Assembly: GCA_964483455.1 (NCBI GenBank) | Contig: CAZACK010000019.1 | Location: 1 to 64,000, forward strand | From: CAYZJD01 sp964483455 | GTDB lineage: Bacteria; Acidobacteriota; Terriglobia; Bryobacterales; Bryobacteraceae | Reading direction: 5' to 3' | DNA: 64,000 nucleotides | Shown: piece by piece, positions 53,700 to 61,299 of the stretch | Position numbering within the stretch: position 1 is the first letter of the stretch | Layout of the letters: each line of letters begins with the position of its first letter | Made by a program: the position numbers and the translations under genes | The notes under the pieces: model-generated | The model's database searches: none | What the model was told of the DNA's origin: nothing | Seen by the model: only the letters and a program-made list of their open reading frames with translations

Positions 53700-54085
53700 T
53701 TCGGACCAGTGGAGTGGTCGCCGCCGCCGCATCGTTCGTCATCGGCGGCGCCTGGTATTCGCCCGTTCTCTTCGGGAACGTCTAGATGAAGGAATCCGGC
53801 ATGAAAGACGAGGAACTTCGCGGCCGAAACATGGGGCTGGTGTTCGGCGCCTCGTTTGTGCTGTCGTTGGTGATCTCCTTGAACCTCGCGGCGTTCCTCA
53901 CCGGGCCGCCGAACCTGGCCTGGGGCATCACCGCCGGCGCGCTCGCCGGCATCGGCTGGGTCGCAACCTCGTTCGGCATCACCTACCTATTCGAGAAGAA
54001 GTCCATGAAGCTGTTCCTCGTCAACGCGGGATATCACGCCGTGACATTCATGGTGATGGGCGGAATCCTGGGAGTGTGGAAGTAG
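53700..54085 (+). pseudogene. DUF1761 membrane protein interrupted by TAG
   Basis: Frame before ATG 53786 reads GVVAAAASFVIGGAWYSPVL then FGNV and a TAG (53783-53785) in place of the Trp codon expected in FGNxWMKESGM. After it, MKESGMKDEELRGRNMGLVF continues the DUF1761 family with three further membrane helices. Only one base substitution separates the two parts, but no start codon remains at the front either. The ATG-started 99-residue remainder may still be made. Confidence 0.75.
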
Positions 54086-54143
54086 GAATCCGCTTCCCGG
54101 CCGGCGGCGCCAGCACAGGCATTCAGGGATCGGCCATTCCTCT

Positions 54144-54761
54144 TCAGTCAAACTCCGTCGCCGACTCCCGGCGGCGGTGATGCTCGAATGCGCGGTGGAT
54201 TTCCTCGGGCGTGACCCGCGTCAGCGAGAGCGGGGGCAGATCGTCTTCGGCGAAGAAGCCGACCCCATCGGTTTCGCCCGACGCCCGCGGTTCGCCGCCC
54301 GCCAGCTCGCAGAGGAAAAACAGCTTGTAACTGTGGAACGGGATCGGAGGATGTCCGTGGCGGTCGCGGTCGTAGAGCATCGCCAGCTTCACGACCCGCA
54401 CGTCGTAGCCGGATTCCTCCTTCGTCTCGCGGACCACCGCCTCGCTGGGCGCGTCCCCCACGTCGGCCCAGCCTCCGGGCAGCGTCCACCGGCCGTCCTC
54501 GCGTTCGCGCACCAGCAGAACACGGCTTTCCGCGAACACGGCCGCGCGCACATCCACTTTGGGGGTGGCATAGCCGGATTCCCGCGCGAACCAATCCTGG
54601 ATCCGATCCAATGGCCCGCCGCCGCCCGCCGCGAGCATTTCGGCGGCGATGGACCACACCTCTTCGTAACGCTCCACATCGTACGGGCTGGTTGCGTACG
54701 TCAGCCCGTTTTGCGCGATGGCCTGCAACCGCCTGGCCCAGGCGAGCCATTGCGGCGTCAC
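54144..54761 (-). CDS. NUDIX hydrolase
   Basis: 205 residues from GTG 54761, overlapping the upstream FG-GAP gene's stop by 4 bp. N-terminal helical NUDIX_N_2-like domain (RLQAIAQNGLTYATSPYDVE) then the catalytic Nudix box GGWADVGDAPSEAVVRETKE followed by ESGYDVRVV, i.e. Gx5Ex7REUxEExG with its metal-binding Glu residues. Family with ADP-ribose pyrophosphatase-type members such as YjhB. Exact nucleotide substrate unknown. Confidence 0.93.
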   Translation of the reverse strand: MTPQWLAWARRLQAIAQNGLTYATSPYDVERYEEVWSIAAEMLAAGGGGPLDRIQDWFARESGYATPKVDVRAAVFAESRVLLVREREDGRWTLPGGWADVGDAPSEAVVRETKEESGYDVRVVKLAMLYDRDRHGHPPIPFHSYKLFFLCELAGGEPRASGETDGVGFFAEDDLPPLSLTRVTPEEIHRAFEHHRRRESATEFD

Positions 54762-55915
54762 TGCCCTCGCCTCCACTCGTTGATCCAGATCTCCACCGGC
54801 GCGCCGCGCGGGTCGGCCTCGGAGTTCCAGTTGGCGCCGAACAGATCGGGCAGGCGGTCGCCGTTCAAGTCCGCGATCCGCATGCTGTGGGAGCCGGTCG
54901 AAGCGGGGTCGCGCCGCTCCCAGTTGAGCCCGCGGCCGATGTTCAGGAACACCGTTACCCAATCCGGATCGGCGCCCTGGTTCATCTCCGCCGTGACCAC
55001 ATCGGGACGGCCGTCGCCGTTGAAATCGGCGATGCCGGCGAAATGGTGTACTGGCTGCACGCCTTGCTCGATGACGCGCTCCCGCCAGCGGGCGGCGCGA
55101 TTCGCCGGCGCTTCGAACCAGACGATCCTCTGCCGCGGATGGTGTTCCCGCTCCGAAGGCGCCACCACCAGGTCGAGCCGGCGGTCGCCGTTCAGATCGG
55201 CGGCGGCGAGGTAGGTGTTCGGCCAGACCTTCACGCCGTAGACGTGCTCCCGCCATTCGGTGAACGTGCCGGGCCGGTTCCGGTTCTCGTACCACTTGCC
55301 GTTGACGATGATGTCGGGCCTGGCGTCGGCGTTCAGGTCGGCCACCAGCAATCCCTCGCCGTCGGGAACCGCCAGGCTGGCCGCCTGGGCGAAGGAGCCG
55401 TCTTCCTTCTGCCGGTACACGAACACGGTGAAGCCGTCGCCCCACTCGCCTTGATTCCGCGCCGCCACGTCCAGGCGGCCGTCGCGGTCGAGGTCGGCGA
55501 CTTCGATGTCGTGCAGCGGCTCCGGCGAGATGCGATGTTCCACCCACGATCCGCCGCGCCCGCCCGTGTTCTCGAACCAGAGCAAGCCATCGCGGATCAC
55601 GACGAGATCATTGTCGCCGTCGCGATCCACGTCGGCCACCTCGCAGTCCGTGCCGAAGCCCGCGCCGCCGGCCACAAGGTGCGGCTTCCACACGGCCATG
55701 TCGGCGGTGTTCTCGTACCACACCAGACCGCCGCTCTTATGGCCTCCGACAATGAGGTCGGGACGCCCGTCCTTGTTCAGGTCTCCCACCGCTTTCGCCC
55801 ACGGATCGATGGGCCGCTGATCGGAGGCGTCGACGATGATGTGACGGAAGGGATTGCGGGGCTGGGGCGCGGCCGCGGCCAGCGCCACGACCGCCGCGAG
55901 GATGGCGCGTGTCAT
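54758..55915 (-). CDS. Secreted FG-GAP/VCBS repeat protein
   Basis: 385 residues with signal peptide MTRAILAAVVALAAAA. Blades carry Ca-binding DxDxDxxxD loops: GDLNKDGRPDLIVGG, ADVDRDGDNDLVVIRDG, ADLDRDGRLDVAARN, ADFNGDGRPDVVTAEMN and ADLNGDRLPDLFGANWN. It is a seven-bladed integrin-like beta-propeller without other domains; secreted members are often carbohydrate-associated or of unknown role. Coupled with the NUDIX gene. Confidence 0.9.
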   Translation of the reverse strand: MTRAILAAVVALAAAAPQPRNPFRHIIVDASDQRPIDPWAKAVGDLNKDGRPDLIVGGHKSGGLVWYENTADMAVWKPHLVAGGAGFGTDCEVADVDRDGDNDLVVIRDGLLWFENTGGRGGSWVEHRISPEPLHDIEVADLDRDGRLDVAARNQGEWGDGFTVFVYRQKEDGSFAQAASLAVPDGEGLLVADLNADARPDIIVNGKWYENRNRPGTFTEWREHVYGVKVWPNTYLAAADLNGDRRLDLVVAPSEREHHPRQRIVWFEAPANRAARWRERVIEQGVQPVHHFAGIADFNGDGRPDVVTAEMNQGADPDWVTVFLNIGRGLNWERRDPASTGSHSMRIADLNGDRLPDLFGANWNSEADPRGAPVEIWINEWRRGQ

Positions 55916-55943
55916 ACAACCCAGCTTACCCGCGAGCTAGTTG

Positions 55944-56083
55944 AGCCGCCGAGCAACGCCGATAAGAACGCTATTCGATGCGATCGGCGCCACCCGTACT
56001 CGCCGGCACCTAAGGGCGGCTCCTTCCGGCCAGACGCCAAACGCAATGCATTCAGTACTTTTATCGTCGTTCATCGGCGGTTA
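55944..56083. repeat. Element bounded by inverted copies of the dispersed repeat
   Basis: GCCGCCGAGCAACGCCGATAA-like sequence at 55944-55966 and, inverted, at 56061-56083 (as read on minus: CCGCCGATGAACGACGATAA). About 95 bp lie between. It resembles a small non-autonomous palindromic element. Confidence 0.5.
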
Positions 56084-56099
56084 GAAAAGAAACCGGAAT

Positions 56100-56248
56100 C
56101 TGCCCCGACTGATCGACATCGCCGGCGCATCCGGACGGTCGAGAGTCCTCAACAGATCACTAAGGCGGTGAAGATGGTGGCGGCGGCCAAGCTGCGCCGG
56201 ACGCAGGACCGGGTGATCGCCGGCCGGACCTACGCAAACTCGCCGGAG
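56100..56248 (+). pseudogene. Relic of atpG (ATP synthase gamma) N-terminus
   Basis: PRLIDI then, one frame on, RRRIRTVESPQQITKAVKMV and AAAKLRRTQDRVIAGRTYAN match the N-terminal helix of ATP synthase gamma (MPSLIDIRRRI...QQITKAMKMVAAAKLRRAQ). The start is CTG and a single-base shift occurs near 56120. Nothing of the rest remains; it ends at 56248 within the kinase gene's antisense 3' end. No atp genes are visible nearby. Confidence 0.8.
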
Positions 56249-58865
56249 TGCGGCCCTCGTTCCCATCCGTGTCCATCGGATCCTCAACGCCCGCCCCCGC
56301 CTGCGCGAGCCACTGTTGCGCATCGTTCACCACACTCCGGCTCTCCGCGGGAATCGAGTCTTGCCGCTGGAGCAAGCCTTCGTGGCCGGCGTGAAGCAGC
56401 GGCATGGCTTCGCCGGGTTTACCCAGGCGGGCCAGGGCTTCGCCCAGCATAGCTTGCGCGTGATAGCGCTGCCAGTTGTCCGACTTTGCTTTCTCGTATG
56501 CCTTCCAGGCCTGCCGGAGCAGCGGTTCGGCGTCCTGGTAGCGCCGCTGCCAAAGCTTGAGCTCGCCGAGTGAAACCATGGCGGCAAGAGTAGCCCGGTG
56601 CTCGGGGCCAAGCACACGCCGCCGGGCCTCCAGCACCTGCCGGAACAAGGACTCCGCCTCGCGGTCTTTTCCTTGCCGCCGGCTCAGTTCGGCGAGGTCG
56701 TGCACTGCGGTGAGCGTTTCGGGATGTTCGGCCCCGAGCGTGCTTCGGCGCGCGTCCACAACCTGCCGCAAAAGACGCTCGGCATCTGCCAACCTTCTCT
56801 GCGCCTGGAAAAGCATTGCGAGGCTGCGGAGACTGGCAAGCGTATCCACGTGCAATTCGCCCATGCCCCGGCGCCGCCCCTCCAACGCCACCGAGATCTG
56901 GGCCTCCGCCTCGGCGTACTTGCCTTGCTTCCGATACATGACACCTAGGCTGTTTATGCTTAATAGCGTGCTGGGATGATCGGGACCTAAGGCGCGCCTC
57001 TTGATCTCGACTGCCTGGCGGTAAAGCTCTACCGCCTGGTCGTACCTGCCCTGGTTGCCGTAAAGAGCCGCGAGGTTGTTGATCACGGCCGCGGTGTCCG
57101 GGTGATCGTGGCCGAGCATGCCGCGGTATCCGGCCAGGACGTGGGCATACAACTCCTCGGCCCGGCGGGCAGTTGCGGTGATCATGGCCAGATCGTTCAT
57201 CGCGGCGAGAGTGTCGCGGTGACGCTCGCCCAAAGTCCGGCGCCGGACCTCCACCACCCGGGCGAGGACCTCCGCGGCTTCCGCCTGCCTGCCGGCGCCA
57301 ATGAGGATGTGCCCAAGCTCGTTCAAGTCGGTCAGGGTCTCTGGGCTTTCGGCTCCGCTGAAACGCCGCCGCAGGTCCAAAGCGCGTTCGATTTGTGGGC
57401 GGGCCTCCTGGAAGAGGCTCAGGTGGCGATAGGAGGTGGCGATCGTTTCGCGGATGGCGGCCTCTACCAACGGCTGCGAATCAAACTTGCCTGCGATACG
57501 CGCCGCGGCGCGGTCGAGCGCGGTGCGCACTTTCAGATCCGGATCGGGCGGGTTGTTCGTTCCGGCCTGACCGCGCGCGCTGGCCTGCGCCAGGAGATCG
57601 TTTTGGAGGAAGTCGTTGACCGCTTTGGCTTCCTGCTCGGCGCGACTGGCCCGGATCGCTTCGCGCGCGGTGCCGACGATCCCGGCGATCAAAGCCAGCA
57701 AGACCGCCAGCCCGCCGGCTACCCATCCCCGATACCGGCGGGCCAGCTTGTGAAGCTGGTAGGCGGCGCTAGGCGGCCGGGCCAGGATCGGTTGATCCGC
57801 GAGCGAGCGGCGGAGGTCCTCGGCGAGATCCGCTGCCCTCGCGTATCGCCGCGATTTGTCCTTCTCCAGCGCCTTGGAGGCAATGGTCTCGATGTCCCCG
57901 CGGCACTCGCGGCAGACGGTTCCCAGCAGCGGTGGATACTCCTCGCGGATGGTCTTCGCCGCCTGGGTGATATTGCCGCCTGTTTCATATGGCAGGCGCC
58001 CCGCCAGCAGCTCATAGAGCACCACGCCTAGCGTATAGATATCGCTGCGCGCATCCAGCTCGGAAGGGTCGCCCAGCACCTGCTCGGGGCTCATGTAGGC
58101 CAGCGTGCCCACCAGTTTCCCCAGGTCTGTGTGGCGCGTGGCCGGCACGCCGCTATCGATAACGCGGGCCACGCCGAAATCCAGGATCTTGGGCTGCCCG
58201 CTCTCGTCCACCAGGATGTTGCCGGGCTTCAGGTCGCGGTGAATGACGCCGCGTACGTGGGCGTGGTGCACTGCGGCGCATACCCTTGCCATGAGATCGA
58301 CCTTCTGGCGCACCGTCAGGCGCTCCGCCCTGGCATATTCGAGCAGGGAGTGCCCGCGGATGAACTCCATCGCGAAAAAAGGCCGCGGCCCGAAACCGGT
58401 TTCGGCCGTTCCCGCGTCATATATCTGAGCGATGCCGGGGTGGTGAAGGCGTCCCAGCGCTTGCAGTTCCTGCTCGAAGCGCCGGAGCATCTCCGGGGAT
58501 TGCAGGCCGGGCGGAATGATCTTCAGCGCCACGGTCCGCCGGGGATGGTCCTGCTCGGCCTTGTAGACGGCGCCCATGCCGCCCTGGCCAATCAGCTCCA
58601 GGATGCGGTACCGGCCGATGGCGGCCGGCAAGGCGCGCTCCCCGGCGCCGTCCGGGGGGTCCCGCTGCCACTCCAGGGCGTGCTCCGCCACCCACTCGAT
58701 GAGGCCGTCCGCGGGAACGTCCTGCGCCAACAGCGATTCCACTTCTTTGCGCAGTTCCCCGTCGCCGCCGCACGCCTCGGCGAGGAAGGCCCCGCGCTCC
58801 GCCGGTTCGCGCTCCGAGGCGGCGTGGTAAAACTCCGCGATTTGCCGCCAACGTTCGGAGTCCAT
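56160..58865 (-). CDS. Serine/threonine protein kinase with TPR repeats
   Basis: 901 residues. Kinase domain about 85-350: glycine loop LIGQGGMGAVYKAEQD, Lys in VALKIIPPG, catalytic VIHRDLKPGNILVD, ILDFGVARV, and GTLAYMSPEQVLGDPSELD. One membrane helix about 392-412 (WVAGGLAVLLALIAGIVGTA). Then kinesin-light-chain-like TPRs (AVELYRQAVEIKRRALGPDH; HPETLTAVHDLAELSRRQGK). The last residues after GAGVEDPM lie opposite the atpG relic and look altered. Divergent with an ECF sigma gene, a common acidobacterial pair. Confidence 0.93.
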   Translation of the reverse strand: MDSERWRQIAEFYHAASEREPAERGAFLAEACGGDGELRKEVESLLAQDVPADGLIEWVAEHALEWQRDPPDGAGERALPAAIGRYRILELIGQGGMGAVYKAEQDHPRRTVALKIIPPGLQSPEMLRRFEQELQALGRLHHPGIAQIYDAGTAETGFGPRPFFAMEFIRGHSLLEYARAERLTVRQKVDLMARVCAAVHHAHVRGVIHRDLKPGNILVDESGQPKILDFGVARVIDSGVPATRHTDLGKLVGTLAYMSPEQVLGDPSELDARSDIYTLGVVLYELLAGRLPYETGGNITQAAKTIREEYPPLLGTVCRECRGDIETIASKALEKDKSRRYARAADLAEDLRRSLADQPILARPPSAAYQLHKLARRYRGWVAGGLAVLLALIAGIVGTAREAIRASRAEQEAKAVNDFLQNDLLAQASARGQAGTNNPPDPDLKVRTALDRAAARIAGKFDSQPLVEAAIRETIATSYRHLSLFQEARPQIERALDLRRRFSGAESPETLTDLNELGHILIGAGRQAEAAEVLARVVEVRRRTLGERHRDTLAAMNDLAMITATARRAEELYAHVLAGYRGMLGHDHPDTAAVINNLAALYGNQGRYDQAVELYRQAVEIKRRALGPDHPSTLLSINSLGVMYRKQGKYAEAEAQISVALEGRRRGMGELHVDTLASLRSLAMLFQAQRRLADAERLLRQVVDARRSTLGAEHPETLTAVHDLAELSRRQGKDREAESLFRQVLEARRRVLGPEHRATLAAMVSLGELKLWQRRYQDAEPLLRQAWKAYEKAKSDNWQRYHAQAMLGEALARLGKPGEAMPLLHAGHEGLLQRQDSIPAESRSVVNDAQQWLAQAGAGVEDPMDTDGNEGRTPASLRRSGRRSPGPASGAAWPPPPSSPP

Positions 58866-58915
58866 CGGCGGGATGATATCATGAGCAGTCCTGTGGTTGG
58901 GGACGACGAGAAACC

Positions 58916-59494
58916 ATGGAACGTGCCGAACCTGGAAACGTGACCGGCCTGCTGAAGGCCTGGGCGAACGGCGACCCGGAGGCGCAGGAGCGGCTCATCC
59001 CCCTGGTCTACCACGAGCTCCGCAAGTTTGCCCGCTACTACCGGCGAAAGGCGGGCGCCCCCAACACGCTGCAAACCACGGCGCTGGTCCATGAGGCCTA
59101 CCTCCGCCTGGTGGGCATCCAAGATCTGGACTGGCGGGACCGCGTTCATTTCTTCGCCGTGGCGGCGCAGTTGATGCGTCGCATTCTGGTGGATCGCGCC
59201 CGCGCGCGCCTGAGGGTGAAGCGCGGCGGCCCGGAGGCTAGGGTGGAACACCTGGACCCGGACGACCTGCCGGCTCCGGATTCGGATCGCGCGGTCGAGC
59301 TCATCGCTCTGGACGCCGCCTTGAGCGCGCTGGCGCGGCATGATCCGCGCGCCGCCCGCGTCGTTGAACTGCGCGCCTTCGGCGGCCTGTCGGTCGAGGA
59401 GACCGCCCAAGCGATGAGCGTATCGCCCCAGACGGTCATGCGCGATTGGAAGCTGGCCAAGGCATGGCTGCTGCGCGAGCTTTCGCGGCGTTGA
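58916..59494 (+). CDS. ECF sigma factor (acidobacterial type)
   Basis: 192 residues. Sigma region 2 HELRKFARYYRRKAGAPNTL, TTALVHEAYLRLVGIQDLDW and VHFFAVAAQLMRRILVDRAR, then region 4 VVELRAFGGLSVEETAQAMS and VSPQTVMRDWKLAKAWLLRE. This matches the TIGR02999-type ECF family next to protein kinases. It directs RNA polymerase, presumably in response to kinase signalling. Starts 50 bp from the divergent kinase gene. Confidence 0.94.
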   Translation: MERAEPGNVTGLLKAWANGDPEAQERLIPLVYHELRKFARYYRRKAGAPNTLQTTALVHEAYLRLVGIQDLDWRDRVHFFAVAAQLMRRILVDRARARLRVKRGGPEARVEHLDPDDLPAPDSDRAVELIALDAALSALARHDPRAARVVELRAFGGLSVEETAQAMSVSPQTVMRDWKLAKAWLLRELSRR

Positions 59495-59518
59495 TGGACG
59501 TACCGGCGCACCGGCCCC

Positions 59519-61288
59519 TCACCTCGCTGCGGCATTCGCCCGGATCGCAGCCAGCGACTCGCCGGCGTAGCGCCGGATCGCCTGGGCCCGGTCGTTTTGC
59601 GCAATCCACTCCAACGCGGCCTCCGTCTGCGGCGGACGGGCGGCATGATTGCGCAACAAGGATATTGCGCGGTTGCGCACGGAGTCTGCCGGGTCATGCC
59701 TCGCGGCCGCGAGGACGGCGTCCCACAAGGCCGACGTTATTCCCACGCGGACACTGATCGCGAACAGTGCGGCATCCCGAACCGCCGGACTTACATCCTT
59801 GCGCAGGGTCTCAACCAACAGGGAATCGGCGCCGGCCCCGGGAACCAGGCGAAGACCGCGGGCTGCCGCGGCCCGAACCTCCCCCCGGGCGTCTTTGAGG
59901 GAAGCCGCCAGCAACGGCTCCACGCGCGGACCGGCGCTGTTGCCGAGCGCGGCCAGAAGTTCGTTTCTTTCTTCCGCAGTCGTTGCCCTGGTGAAACGCG
60001 AAGCCAGCGCGGCCTCGATTCTGTCCGATTCCGCGGCATGGCTGCGACGGCCTGCCTTTGCCAACGCGCCGGCGGCCAGCCGTGTCGCCTGGCGCACGCG
60101 CGGAGCGGAGTCGTCGATCAGGTCCGCGGGGATTCGCATCGCCTCAGTGGCCGGTTCACGAATCCCCATGAGCGCCACCAACCCGGCCACTCTCACCTCG
60201 TCCGGGCGCGAAACGTCCCGAGCCACCGCGCCGAGCGCCGCGATCGACGCGGCTGTCCCCGCCCCGGCGAGCCCGTCCGCAATCGCCTGCACTCCCGCGC
60301 TTCCCGCGAGCGACCGGACGGCCAAGGGGATCGACTCCGGCCGCCGCCGGAACAGCGATGCCAGCCGGCCTCGCGCGTCGGGGTCGTTGCGGGCCGCCGC
60401 CGACAGAATCTCTCCGGTACTCCGGCCCTCCAGAAGCAGCCGGTCCATATTCTCTTCGGCCGCGCGGGGGTCGGGCTGATGCGTCATGACCGGCAGATCA
60501 TCAAGGCCCTTGGGCACAGCCAGGCGCGCCGCCAAGCCGGGATCCACGCTCGCGCGCAGCTCACCCAGGTGAATTTCAGAACGCGTGACCAGCGAATTCC
60601 CGTTCGCCCCGGGCACGCTCAAGCGGACCCGCTGCACGCCATCCACGGTGGCGGTGGCGCCTTCGGGGGTGAACGAAAAACTAACCTCCGACTCTTCGAT
60701 CGCAGCCGACAGGACCGGACTTGCTTCACTCCCGGTGGCGGATTCCAGGTACTTGAGCTTCCTCTTCCTGACTCGCGAAGAATCGAGCCGCTGATAGATG
60801 GCGAGATAGCCGCCTCCCCCGTCGCGTTCCATGCTCGTCCACACCAGGCCAGAGGCATCGGCTTGAACGAACTGCGCTTCGGTGGCGATCATTTGCAGCA
60901 GGTTTCTGTCGGAGGGAGGGACGACTTTCGGAAAATGCACGGTCAGCAGGGCGCCGTCGTGGCCGCAGGTTATCCAGAAGGGTTTGGAAAGCCGCTCCTG
61001 CGCGAGCAGCAACTCCCGGGCGCCGGCCGGACTTCCCGTATCCCCCTCGATTCTCACGGAGGCCAATTGCAGATGCACATCGTAGTCGCTCGGGCGGACT
61101 GCAACCACCGTGTTGCGCCACTCGCCGGTGAGCGCGACCCTGCCCTGGCGTCCGCCTCCCTGGCCATGCAACTCGGCCAGGAACGACACCTTCCACCGGT
61201 ATTGCTGTCCGGCCTGCGGGGCGGCGGATACCGCAGCGCCTGGAACCAAAGCGACGGCCAGCGCCGCCGCCGAGAATCGGAATCGCAT
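59519..61288 (-). CDS. Secreted HEAT-repeat protein with vitellogenin-like N-domain
   Basis: 589 residues with signal peptide MRFRFSAAALAVALVPGAA. N-terminal half (about 25-265) is beta-rich (QYRWKVSFLAELHGQGGGRQ; YDVHLQLASVRIEGD; DLPVMTHQPD) and then come HEAT repeats (SIAALGAVARDVSRPDEVRV; VRAAAARGLRLVPGAGADSL). This order recalls the lipid-transfer vitellogenin_N modules seen in some bacteria, an inference only. Likely periplasmic; nearest neighbour downstream is the sigma factor, convergent. Confidence 0.7.
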   Translation of the reverse strand: MRFRFSAAALAVALVPGAAVSAAPQAGQQYRWKVSFLAELHGQGGGRQGRVALTGEWRNTVVAVRPSDYDVHLQLASVRIEGDTGSPAGARELLLAQERLSKPFWITCGHDGALLTVHFPKVVPPSDRNLLQMIATEAQFVQADASGLVWTSMERDGGGGYLAIYQRLDSSRVRKRKLKYLESATGSEASPVLSAAIEESEVSFSFTPEGATATVDGVQRVRLSVPGANGNSLVTRSEIHLGELRASVDPGLAARLAVPKGLDDLPVMTHQPDPRAAEENMDRLLLEGRSTGEILSAAARNDPDARGRLASLFRRRPESIPLAVRSLAGSAGVQAIADGLAGAGTAASIAALGAVARDVSRPDEVRVAGLVALMGIREPATEAMRIPADLIDDSAPRVRQATRLAAGALAKAGRRSHAAESDRIEAALASRFTRATTAEERNELLAALGNSAGPRVEPLLAASLKDARGEVRAAAARGLRLVPGAGADSLLVETLRKDVSPAVRDAALFAISVRVGITSALWDAVLAAARHDPADSVRNRAISLLRNHAARPPQTEAALEWIAQNDRAQAIRRYAGESLAAIRANAAAR

Positions 61289-61299
61289 CCAACCACCGC

